Assembly (NCBI RefSeq): GCF_028769735.1
Contig: NC_088173.1
Coordinates: forward strand, 15,750,038 to 15,814,037
Direction: 5' to 3'
Origin: Zonotrichia leucophrys gambelii
Taxonomy: Eukaryota > Chordata > Aves > Passeriformes > Passerellidae
Length of the DNA stretch: 64,000 nucleotides
Shown here: one piece after another, positions 37,966-49,962 of the stretch
Layout of the letters: each line of letters begins with the position of its first letter
How positions within the stretch are numbered: position 1 is the stretch's first letter
The notes under the pieces: generated by a model
The model's database searches: none
What the model saw: only the letters and a program-made list of their open reading frames with translations
Told to the model about the DNA's origin: nothing
Translations under genes and position numbers: made by a program

Positions 37966-39603
37966 CCATCAGAATCATAAATGAGAAGGTGTTTCTTCAC
38001 TCAATTATTGTAGGATAATTTAAAACAAAGATATGTTGCTAGTATGATTTTGAAAGCATTTTAAATTAGAAATAGTTGATAAATTTGGTAGATCACATGT
38101 GAATGCTACTGTCCTGGCTCAAATTTCATACTGAATCTAGTTAAATAGATAAAATTAATACACTGTAAAAAATAATATTGTTGCATGACAGATTAGACTA
38201 GAGGTAGAGTTAATTATTTAACTTACACATTATCAATGAATTCATAGCATGATGTAAAACTTTCAAGTTCATCTAGAGCAGTTTCTTTTAAACAACCAGT
38301 GAAATCCTAATGTACCCAGATAGATCCATCAATTTACAAGAGCAGAAAATCAAGGAAAAAAATCAACCTCATTTTGGTGTTATTTTTTAATCATATATGT
38401 GACAGCTGCTTTTCAAAAATTTGCTTAAGGCCTTCATTGACATATGATGTTAAGACTGTCCTCTAGATGCAGATAGTTCTTCATAAAATTTGGTATGCAT
38501 CTATTTATTTTGAGTATGACAGTAGGAGGAATTAGATGCCTTTAAGTCTACTCTTTTAATCTAGAATAAAATTAGAATTGTAGCTATAATCTTTGTTGTC
38601 AAAGTATATTTTTCCTTTTCATAAAGTAAAGAGTGGATGGATCACATAGCTAGAACTGTGTCAGGCATGGAATCTGTACCTGTTTCCTCCACAACTGAGT
38701 GTGCTTCAGCCAATGTGAGTTCAAGATGACTATGTCCAAGAGTTTAGAGTAATAAAGTCAATAATCCTTTCAGATAGCTCAAAGAGTGTTTTGAACTATA
38801 GCTTCAATATGCTCATCTATCCAGCCTGGGAGATACGGCATTTATCTGTGTTCAGAAAAAACATCTTTATAGGCAGAAGGAGTATAATTCTTTCTAAATC
38901 CTACAGTACTGTTGTGAAAAAGAAAAATTGCTGTTAAAATATGTATCTCTTTCACTGTAATAAACCATAAAACAGTGCTATCACTAATGAAGTTGTAATG
39001 CTTGCTGTGTTTACAAAAAAATTGTGCTGATTCAATTGTTTTTTTTGGTTTTTTGTTTCAGAATTCTGTCTTCTATTCTGTTTTAGACTTTGATAAAGGC
39101 TCTTCAGTGAAAAACAATCAGTACTTATCTATTATTTTTTGAAAAACAGTTAGTTCTACTTTTTTCCTTTTTCTTTTCAATTTAAAAGAAAAAGAAAAAT
39201 GTCACAGCGGGTCATTTGTCTCAGTGCAGGGAAGGCTTGGGACTTTCAATATGAGTGTTCTGCAAACTTCGTTTATTGAAAAGAGCATCAAACTTTTATG
39301 CACAACAAGTAATAAACTCATGCATATTCTGTAAGCCAGCAGTCTATTGGTTATATACAGATATCAGCTTATTCATTCAAAAGGAGTTACATCTGCTTTT
39401 TCTCATGTCTCTAGTCTGTCAACTGCAGCACTTTGTTATGGTAACACAGCTATGCTCAAGGACAGTGTCCTTGCAGGTGCAGGACTTAGATTAGCTGGAT
39501 TCTTGTCACGTGGCTATTTCTCCACAGAAAAACATGGTTTATATACTATGGCCTTTTTAGAACATCACACTTACATTGGTGACTCCCTGAAAGCAGGTAA
39601 TTA
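37966..39603. other. Non-coding unique sequence
   Basis: About 1.6 kb with frames of 85 codons or fewer and nothing recognisable. Confidence 0.55.
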
Positions 39604-39660
39604 AGAGTCATGGAATCCCATAAAATTTGGAAAGGACCTCTAGAGGGTCTCCTGTTTCTG
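39604..39660 (-). mobile_element. CR1 3'-end scrap, minus strand
   Basis: Only the last 55 bp or so of a CR1 in reverse complement (gagtcatggaatcccataaa, tttggaaaggacctctaga), diverged. It is a short remnant of a severely truncated insertion. Confidence 0.6.
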
Positions 39661-39841
39661 GCTACGTCCTGAAGTGGGGGCAGTGTCAGGTGAGCTGGAG
39701 CTTCATGTACATGACTATTGAAAAGCTCCTGGGTAGGTTTCCCATATTGTCTGGGAAGCCTGGCCATGCTGCAGTACCCTTGAAGTGTAATGTACATTCC
39801 TAATGGTTGGCAAAGATCAAGCCAACAGTAGGACTGACTCC

Positions 39842-40212
39842 TTAACTGCAGGCACCAACTTGTCTCGTTTTACTGTGCCCAGTCCTATGGAAACTGTTCA
39901 AATTAGACTCAACAGTGGAAGAAGTGCCTGCAGTATTCTCCCCAGTTGTTAATTTGAAGCATTCCACATGATTTATGAAGAAATCTGAGGCAAAATTTTT
40001 CCAACTGATGGACCCTGGTCCAGCTGAGCTGCTTCTACAAAACCTCACAGCCATCTCACTGGTAGATTGCTTCACCTCCATGAGCAGTGAAACAATTTTT
40101 CGTTGAGAGATTATTGAAAAGCCGCAGTACATTGCTGAGGCTTCTTGTCCTTTGGAACACAAACTGTGCAGAAGGTTGGCACTTCCCTCACATATTGCTA
40201 ATAACTGTAGGC
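39842..40212 (-). other. Anonymous open frame next to an acceptor-like site
   Basis: On the minus strand a 'ttctttttcacag' sequence ends at 40213 and is followed by about 123 open codons to a TAA near 39842. The translation is mixed in composition (LLAICEGSANLLHSLC... to ...KTRQVGACS). It is not obviously skewed by base composition, and I do not recognise its family. There is no in-frame ATG near the start, so if real it would be a 3'-terminal exon. An AATAAA lies about 570 bp downstream on that strand (near 39271). Several unrelated frames of this length occur in the window by chance, so the case is weak. Confidence 0.15.
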
Positions 40213-40228
40213 CTGTGAAAAAGAACAC

Positions 40229-43200
40229 AATTTTTCACTGTAAGGTAGGCACAAAGTAGTACAGATAAATAGAATTCATAAATTATTTGTAAAGTGGAGT
40301 AGAAGAATTATGAACTCAGTCAAGCCGTCTTGCTAGTAGTGTCAAGGAAAAATGGTGTTTTAAATGCAGTTAGTCTTTCACACCTTCTTAAATATTCTCA
40401 TATTGCCAGCTATAGTATTTAACAGTTCAAGCATCACAACAAAGCATGTATAGTCACAAGGGTTGATACATTTTCTTGTAAAAAGCCAATGAAATATATT
40501 TCTGCACTTATGGTTTGAATTTTTTTTTTTTATTTGATGCTCACTTTCCCCCTCACCCCAGCTTTTTTTTTTTTTTGCAGAATAAGGCATATGTGGAAAA
40601 TAGTGAAATAAACATATAAATAAGATCATGTCTTTTATAAACACATGAATACACATTTTAGAAAGGGTTTGAATGCAAAAAAGGTGTATTAGTGAATTAC
40701 TGGGTTTCTTTTTGGTTCAGGATGCATATTAGTCTGGAGTCAATTTTATATCTGATTTAAAAATCCCAATTAAATAATAATGACAATCTCATTCCAACAT
40801 GGAATTTATTGTAAATTCAGAAGGAATTTTCACCTTCACCTCTTCAGATTAAAGTTTTTTGACATTAGAGCTGAAATTCTCTTCTTTCTCTTGGAAGTTA
40901 ATTTTAGTTTGTTTTAAGCTATCTCCATTTAGAAAGAGATATGGTTTACCATTTTAGGCAGTGTTACATGCTTGTAAATCTAATCAACTTCTGGATGAAG
41001 AGGTTACTTGTGTTTGAAGAGTTTAGAATATATAGGATGACTGGCAGCTTGCACTAGATCCATTACTCAGATAATTTGTAATTTTCACTCTTACTGGCAG
41101 GTGTATGAAGAAATTGGCTTCTAGTGTCGAAGAACAAATCTCATTGAACCTATGTCCTGGAGCTATGTTTTTTGTCAAATTAACAAAAAATAAATTATGG
41201 GACAGTGTTTGGTTTTATGAACATTGACTGTTCTATCTGTTTACCTGATAGAGCACATAGAAGACATTAATTCAATATTGATGTACCATAAAAGCATTAT
41301 GTAATTGGAGCACCTGTTTCTTACCATATGCGGTAAAGGAAGACCAGACCAATTAATATATTACATATAATCATACAGAAGTTAAATACTTAAAAGATAC
41401 CAAGGTGTGGAAATGTATTATGAAATTTTGACTGTTTGATGACTAAAGTGTGAAATAGGCAGGCTTAAGTAATTTCATAGTACTTATAATGAAATGGCTT
41501 TGAAAATGGACATTCTGCCAAAACTTCTTTCACTTTGCACCCCATACCACGTCATATCAGTGTCTTTCAATGTTTATACTACCAAAATAAAAAATGAGCA
41601 GATGGGAAAGCTTTTTTGAGGTTAAGAATCTGAAAGCATTTTTAAAGCTGAGAAAAATAACTGCAGCTCAATGGTATTTTCAAGTTTCTGAAGAAAAAAA
41701 TGCTGGATTAAGGAATGTAGATTTCAGAGATAGGGTAATAAAACCATCTCTCTGTTTATATCACATTGCTCCTTGTAGAGAATTAGGTGGCTCATTTTGC
41801 TGGTATTTGGGGCAGACGACATAAAAGGAAGCTTAAACCACTGAAATCTTTATGAATCAGTCAAGACAAGGCCTTATGACATTTTATAATATAATGTAAT
41901 TTTATCTTTTATGGTAATATGCAAAAAATCGGAATAAGTAGATGGAGAAAAACTGGTATCTGCTGGGGATTAACTGTTCAAAGTAGAAAAGCAGATTTCT
42001 GAAGCTGTTGGTGAGGTGCATCTTTGCTATTTCTGCCTCTGATTCAGGTTTGTTTTCATGTTTGCTGTTCACTGCTACCCCTTAATCTCTTAGAGTGTAC
42101 CAGCTTTCACAGTTCGCCCAGTTGTACTGTCCTGGTTCTGGTTTATTTTTCCCCAGATGCATTAGTGTGTTCTTTTCTTTGTCTATATTGCTATTTTCTA
42201 CTTGTGCTTTTCTGACTTCTCATGTCCCTGCTGTGGTCCTCAGCTAAACGTACAGTACTTCCCAATTAATACTAGGCGTGAATTTAGTTCTGCTTATCTT
42301 CAAATCATTAGTGGAAATGTTAAATAACAACAGGCCTAATATTGCACCTACCACAAAACATACGTAGGAAATTTCAGATGACCCTCTGTGATTTATGATT
42401 TATATAGACCATTTATGATAGTATGAAATTTTTGTTTCAGTTACAAAAATATGTGCAGGTATAGAATTGCACAGATGCTATCTAAATGCTTATATTAAAG
42501 ATGCACAAATATTATAACTCTTCTGTTTCTGCATCTTAAGAAAAAAAATTACCTGCTTCTGGATAGTTAATTGAGCTAGTAATTACTTTTGAACATGTGG
42601 GTTGGTTGTTTCCTGCTTGAAATAATTACCCAATGATGCTTATACTAGGGCTACCAGCAGGAAGCTAACAACTGGTGTATTGGTGGAAAGAGTTTATAAA
42701 GCATTTCTAGACTTCTTTTTTTTAATTTGCTTTTTTTTTTTTTCCCCTTTGCCAGACGGAGGAACAGATGGATGTGTAATGCACACAAAATCTAAGCACA
42801 TGATCTCAGCTCTCAACCAGCAGCCACAGTGAAATGTACAAAAATCAGGTGAAGCTACTCTGCAGTTGTTGGCTGCAAAGGAATTGACCCTTTGCCTTAA
42901 AACAAAATTTCTAAGATTAGTATTTTGGTTTTCAATTTCCAAAAACTCAATTAGAAAATTCATTTCTGAGCAATAGAGGTGCCACCATCATTAGTGGGAT
43001 TTATGATTGCAAATCATCAGATAAGTGATAGCCTGCTGCTTCATTAATTGTTTAAGGTTCTTTTGGTGGCTTTCCATAGGTGTTCTGTACTTGTAATATG
43101 CTTTCATATTTCTAAAATATACATCTTTAGTTTTTATATATTCTCAGTGGTCATATGCCTATGCTTAGAGTGCTGATTTTCAGCAACAATAGTTTAACTT

Positions 43201-46200
43201 TCAAGTATAATCATATATGTTAATTTTTTTCTTCTATACATGCACTATTCCCTCGTCCCCAATATAATTGACATTTCAATCTCAGCACGGTAAGAACACA
43301 ATCATAGTTGTAAATGCATTGTCAGATTGTGCTTTGGTTTGCCAAAACTGTTCCTATATTAATTTGGGGTCATTGACTGTTAACAATATGAAATGTCATG
43401 AATATGAACTAAATCAATGTGATTACCACAGTGGAAAAATTAATCACCTAGCTTGTCTTTATCGTTTGACTACCAACAGATAGGAATCTATAAACATAAA
43501 GGCAACTAAAAAGCAGCCAGGTATGCTCTTGCATATTTATAATCTTGATAATAATATCTTTGAAAAGAAGGCTGTAAAGGACACATTCAACTTTTTAATG
43601 TAAAAATACTGAGAAGTGAAAATATATTAAGTAAATTAACATAATTTACAATTCATTTTCCAGCTCGTATTAAATATTAATTATGCTAAGTCATAAAATA
43701 CTTCAATAAAGATTCAAGAAATAAGTAGTGAAGGTGTAAGAGAATGAACAAAAAGAAGGGAGAAGTTTTTTATGCTGGTAAAATGGTGCCTTTTTTGTTT
43801 CCATGATCACCTGCAGAAAGAGCTTAAATATGCACTACACGACATGATAAGAGTTTAAGGGGATTTCATTTGGAAAACAAAGCCAAAAGGTTTTGGTAGT
43901 ATTTATGTTACAATGGCTGCTTAAAAAATAAACTATGATTATATATTTGGATTGTTTACTGAATGGTAAAGCCAAGATAATTAAATGGAAGGATGATTCT
44001 GTATTAAAAATAAAAGCAAAGGAATTTTGAAAATTAAATTTCAAAATGGCTAAAAGGCAATAGGTACTGGATTCATCATAGGTGCACTATGCTTCATAAA
44101 TAAATTCTGGTTTTTGTGCATGAAATGTTAGATTGTTGTACACATTGCTTAGCCATTGTAATTTTTGTGCTTGGCTTTGATTACTAAAAAATGATCATGT
44201 GCTACCTTTCAGTGACCAGATCAAGACCTTTGAATCAAGACCTAAACCAAAGTCACAAGAATGACTAGCTATAAGAACGTGATTATATTTGAAAACAGGT
44301 ATTTCCTGCCAGAATTGCTATCAAGTTTTAAATACTATAAAAAAGAAACACAGGAATTTGACATCTGAAAAATAAAATAACTGAAGTGCTCATATAACAA
44401 CATCAGGGACACCTACAGAATTCTTTAGAAATACCAAATGAATTTGCCACATGTTAAAAAAGGAAAATTTAGAAAGGAATTAATATAATTTTATTATATT
44501 ATGAATATTCTTAATTTTATAATATTTCATATATTAAATGGGCTACTAGCATTTTCATATATTATTCATTTAAGAATTGTGGGCAAATTAAAATATTTTT
44601 AAGAATCAAAAGATGGGAAAGTTAAATATGCATCTTTTCAATATTTCTACAGCAGAAGTTGAGCAGAATTTGGTTTCTTCTTGAGCAAAGTTTGGTACAG
44701 GCACCTGTGTTTCAAGTTGTTGTGTCCTCTTGTGCACAACTTGGTAATCATATTTTAAACAATAGATATTTTTAACATTCTGGGGGTTTGTGGAAGGAAA
44801 ATGTTGCATCTATTGTTTTCGTGTAATGCAATACAGTTCAAATATTTAAATTTTTAGTATTATATTGAAAGGTTTGGTTATAAAAGAACTATGACTTTTA
44901 TACATTACAATTTTTTTTTCTGGTGAATATCTGACCTAAGGAAAAAAAAAATCAGAATCCATTTCTTGAAAATTATAATATCATTGATTAATCTGAGAAA
45001 AACTAGTTTAACAGCTATATACGTTCAGACTAAATATGTTCTCATACACTTTTTTCCTATTATGCAAATTCAAAGAATAGTTTGTTGCAACTTCTTTGCA
45101 GTATCAAAGGATCCTGTCCTAAATTGGTCCTTTCTTATTAATTGAAAAATAATGATAAAATTCTTATTTTATTCATCATTTGCTTGGGAATTGCTATAAG
45201 GCTCCCTTAATTCAAGGATATGAAAGCACTTTGATGTTTTTGCTGCCTTAAATTGAAAGACAAACTTTCCAAACAATATTAATGGTGGTAACATAAACAG
45301 TAGTTCTTTGCTAAAATTTTTCAGGTGCAGAAAATATGGCTATGTGTATACATCATGTCAGATTATTAAAATTTTTATAAATTTAATAATTAGTCTATCT
45401 AGCAAGTACATCCAATAGGAAGCAGGTTGTCCTGGTAACCCAGGCATGGGCATGCCCCTTGGAGTCTCTAGAAGGGCTTTTAACCTTAAATTTTGTTATG
45501 TGTCCGAACTGCTAGTGCAAAACAGGGTGTCCTTGTTAGACATTCTTTTTTTTTGAAAATGAGAGTAAGAAAAATTTAAGGAAGATGGCACTGAGTGTGA
45601 GAAAGGGTAATCTACTGTTCTAAAGAGTGAAAAAGTGTTTAAAGCAATATAGCTATATAACAAAAACCTAAAAAGCTACAAAGATATAAAGAATGTATAA
45701 ATAACCAAAAGTCTTTAGGTATCAATTTAATATTAATCTATTTTTCTACAGTCTCTCAATAAACCTAATCTAAATACCAGAATAATATGAGCAAATTAAT
45801 TGGCATACTACTGGCAACAGTATGCTATACTTTCTTTAGAGTTTTTCTATTCCTTTTACTTTTCTATTATTTTCATGCACCAAACTTTAGTTCAGGATTT
45901 CAGAAATTCTATGTGTGGTAATATTTAATGCCATCAACACTCCTAAGAATAGAAAAATATTGTAAATATAATGGTTATTGCAATCAGTGTTAAAAAAAAC
46001 ATTTGGAAATGGGAAAATGCTATTTCATATCTGTGATTTATTGAATATGTATCTTAATATAAATTTCCTTCATAATTCATCTAGAACATTTACCGCTAGC
46101 AACATCTATTCCTCTTATTGTCTTTGTACTCTGTTTGTAGTTTGACTTTACTTACCAAGGTTCAGTTTAGTGAAACTCCTTTTTAATTCTCACTCAACTT

Positions 46201-48718
46201 ACAGTAGTTTTAATATGCTATATACACAACTTACATTGATACCTGGGGACTAGGAAGAGGCTAAAGAAATGAAAATCTATATTTTGCCATCCACAAGTTC
46301 CTCTTTCATTCATGGACCTGTATGTTCGCTTTTTGTTTAAAGTGTTCTCAGTTCCAGTTTTAGTTGGCTTTGAATGTTTTCTCTATTAATGCAACATCTG
46401 ATATCTTGTCTCTTTTATAATTGTTGGAATATTAAAAATTTCTACTAAGCATTACTTTTACTGTCAGTCTCCAATGCTGCATTGACTCTGAGAAGTTGAA
46501 CTAATTACTCCCTAGATCAATTCCCAACCATGTGAACACATATTCACAGATCACCTCTGTAAGACACACCTGAACATGCTATGAATGAATATAACAAACA
46601 GATTTATTCCACAGAAAATCCATGGCTGTAAATCATATTCTATTGTGAAATCCAAATCCAGGATCTGAAAAGTGAATTAACATTGATGGGGGAAAAAAAA
46701 GGGAAACTTTTTTTTTTTGTGGTTCGCCACTATGAATAATTTAGAGTCTGATCATTAATTAGTACATGTTTTTATACTGACCTCGTAAACTGAGGAATCC
46801 AACGTATTCAGAGTTTCCTGACGCAGTGGAAACTTATAATTTCCCCACCTAAAAGATACAAATTACCTGCTTCAAAAATAATTCTAGCATCAATAAATAA
46901 CATGCAGCTTAAAATTGAAGGAATATTATTATATAATATTCTAGTATCAAATAGTATATAGGAAGAAAAAGAGTCTGATATGAGAAGACACCAATGCAAC
47001 TTGGATGTTTCTAGTGGAAGCCTGCATGTCAGATGAAATGGTTGAAATCCAGTGTCATTTTAATTAAATTACTAAGTAGTGAAAATTTGGCAGTTATAGA
47101 TACTTAAATATGACACTGTTTTCACTGAAACCTAAGTGAGTGAATATTCATAAAGGGTTACATTATAAAATATGCCCACATGTATTATTCCAGAATATAC
47201 TCCTGGAATCTGTATTCCCAGTAGGAAGGCTCTTCATGGAGACAACTTGATATGAACTGGGAGTTTTACTCACATTTTTGTATTTAAGCTACATTTTTAC
47301 TCACATATTTTTAGTTTGAAAGCATTTGTATGCTAACCATGTACAGCTTGTTCCATTTACTCTGGCCAGTTTTTGACTGTCCTTTAACAGACGGTGTTCC
47401 CGTAGGTAACAACATGAATAAAGAAAAGAGACTGAAATGAGACAGAATCAGGGCAGTATACCCTTACCAGGGTAACTTTTTCTCCACTGGTCGGGATGGT
47501 AACTTCTCACTGGATAGAAATGCAGGGGGCCAGGGCAGGTTGTTGAAGCCAAAGAGAAATATGGGGGAAATGCATTTGGGCTAGAATGGGAGGAAAGTCC
47601 AAAGGGGTAATTTTCCCTAGAGATTATGTACATGGTGTGCTACATTTCATCCTCAACACTGAAAATTAATTGTAGGAAATAGTAACTATCCTCTACAGAT
47701 TTGCTCTAAGTGCCTAAAGTTCTAACGCATATTCATGAAATCAGGCAATTGCTTTAAAGTAACAAATTAGGGCTGTTATTCTGTGCATTCAGATGCTTCA
47801 TTAAAAGGAAGTGAACAAGAAAAGTTCATTCCTGTTTGAACACTTCTCTTTTTGTACAGGGCATTGAAAATTTTGTCTTAAATCTCCAGAGGATTTCCTG
47901 CAATCAACAATTGGATATCTCCTGTTGGAATGTGTTTTGTTCAGTGTGAAGATCTTATACAGTAGTCTTAGAAAAATAATAGGTACGTCAAGGACCAAGA
48001 AAGCACCAACAGAACTAAACTAACACCAAAACCAGTGACAAAAATCACCAAACCAGCCAACCAACCAACCGAACAAGCCAAAGAAATAATTTTAAATAAA
48101 GAAAGAAGCCAAGATATTCCAATTTTTTGCCAGAATGTGCTTTTCTTGTTTTGTGCAAGGTATATGGTTTTCATCATCGCTATAACACAAGCTGGACTGT
48201 AAAGACAAGAGAACCTGTGTAATAACTTTCATTTAGAACAGAAAGATTCATATTCTGTTATTTGCCCATACAACATAAATGTAAATATTTGTAGTCACAA
48301 TTGTGCTGTATTCATTAAAATTATTTGCAGAGTTGACTCTTGTCTGTGCGGATGGGCATATAAAAATAAAAGTAGGGCATATAAAAATAGATACAATGGT
48401 ATTATATATTCTCTTTTTTTACAGTGAATTTCCATGTCAAGTCTTTCACTGCTACTACTAAGTACTTATACTCAAATTGAAAATTACTCAAAAAATATCA
48501 TAAGTAAATTTCTGTCATTGTGTGGAGTTCTTGACTATTCCAAACCAATGTTTTTGATAAACTCGAGTTCCATTTTAAAAGTGTAATTCAAATATACACG
48601 AAGTTAAAGCAAAAATCTACATACATTACAATGTGTAGAAATTGATAACTAAGGAATAAAATCCATTTTTTCCCATCAAGACATGCTTCACCATGCTCAT
48701 TTACTCACTTCTGTACCT
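40229..48718. other. Long stretch without recognised gene or interspersed repeat
   Basis: About 8.5 kb of AT-rich DNA whose open frames stay below about 92 codons. There are scattered T or A homopolymers (40520, 40563, 42727) and an A/C-rich patch at about 48000-48085 (accaac/ccaacc words). No CR1 3' ends or LTR hallmarks were seen, in contrast to the flanks. Confidence 0.55.
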
Positions 48719-49962
48719 AGGAGGATCACAGAGCAGATCCTCATGGAAGCAATGTTAACGCAAGTGCAGGAGGTGATCTGAGACAGCAAAAGGAAAATCA
48801 TGTCTGACCGCTCTGGTGGCCTTCTACAGTAACACAGCAGTCAACAAGCTGATGTCATCTACCTGGCCTTCTGCAAGACAATGACATATGATATCCTTAA
48901 ACTCCAAATTGGAGAGACATGGATTTGAAGGGTGGACTTTTCGGTGGATAAACCACTGGCTGGATGGATTAATCCAGAGAGTTGCAGCCAATGGCTCTAC
49001 AATCAGGTGGAGGCAAGTGACATGCGGCGCCCCTCAGGTGTCTGTGTGGGGACTGGTACTCTTTGATATCTTTATCAATGACAAGGTGAGATTGAGTGCA
49101 GGTTACATGAAAGTGAATGGTGAAGTTGACATCCTGAAGGACAGGATTCCATCCAGGGACATGTGGACGAACAAAAGTGGGCCCATGAGAACCTCATGAA
49201 GTTCAACAAGTCCAAGTGGAAGGTGTTGCGCCTGGATTATGGCAATCCCAGACATAAATACAGGCTGGGAGAAGGACTCATTCAGAACAGACATGCCAAG
49301 AAGGACTCGGGGATTCTCATGGATGAAAAGCTGGACATGGGTCAACACCATGTGCTCACAGCCTAGAAGGCCAGCCACATCCTGGGCTGTACCAAAAGAG
49401 GAGTAGCCAGCAGGCCGAGGAAGGTCATTCTTCCTCTCTACTCTGCTCTTGTGTGACTCCACCTGGAGTACTTTGTCCATCTCTGGGATCCTCAGCACAA
49501 GACAGATGCATCTCTATTAGACTGGGTTCAGAGGAGGGCCATGAAGCATCTCAGAGGGCTGGAGATCTTTTGCAATGAAGGCACACAGAGAGCTGAGGTT
49601 TTTCAGTCTGAAGTAGGGAGAGTGCAGAGAGCTCATAGAGGCCTTGCCATGTGTAAAGGGGAAAGTGACCTCCATGCTTACAAAAAGGAGAGTGACTTTT
49701 TCCACAAGCAGAGCATGCTACGGCAAGAGGGAATGGTTTTAAATTCAAAGGAGATTAAGATTAGGTGCTAGTAGGAAATTCTTTACTGTGAGGGCTGTAA
49801 GGTACTGTGACCTGTTGCCCAGAAAAAGTGTGGGTTCACCATCCTTGGAGGTGTGCAAAGACAGTTTGTATGGGATCTCTGAGCAAACTGGTCAAGTGAA
49901 AATATCTCCGCCCATGGGACCAGGTCTTGGTTATTAAGAAAGCAAACCTTTCTATGATTCAC
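48719..49962 (+). mobile_element. CR1 LINE, 1.24 kb, plus strand, RT and 3' end
   Basis: The longest uninterrupted CR1 here. It enters ORF2 at 'atcctcatggaagcaatgtt' and 'aaatcatgtctgaccgctct'. It then gives recognisable RT text in the frame 48888-49199 (WINHWLDG, GAPQVSVWGLVLFDIFIND for the PQGSVLGPVLFNIFIND block). The next part should hold the FADD catalytic box but reads SAGYMKVNGEVDILKD, so the box is lost. Further text covers 'aaggtgttgcgcctgga', 'aggagggccatgaagcatct' and 'tcaccatccttggaggtgtg'. It ends in 'tctatgattc' at about 49960. Several frameshifts make it non-functional. Confidence 0.95.

Noticed and set aside
48888..49199. Reverse-transcriptase-like frame as a possible live gene
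   Set aside because: Catalytic box missing, 5' part absent and several frameshifts; it is a dead CR1 copy.
49103..49498. 131-codon minus-strand frame
   Set aside because: It is the antisense shadow of the CR1 ORF2 remnant at 48719-49962.
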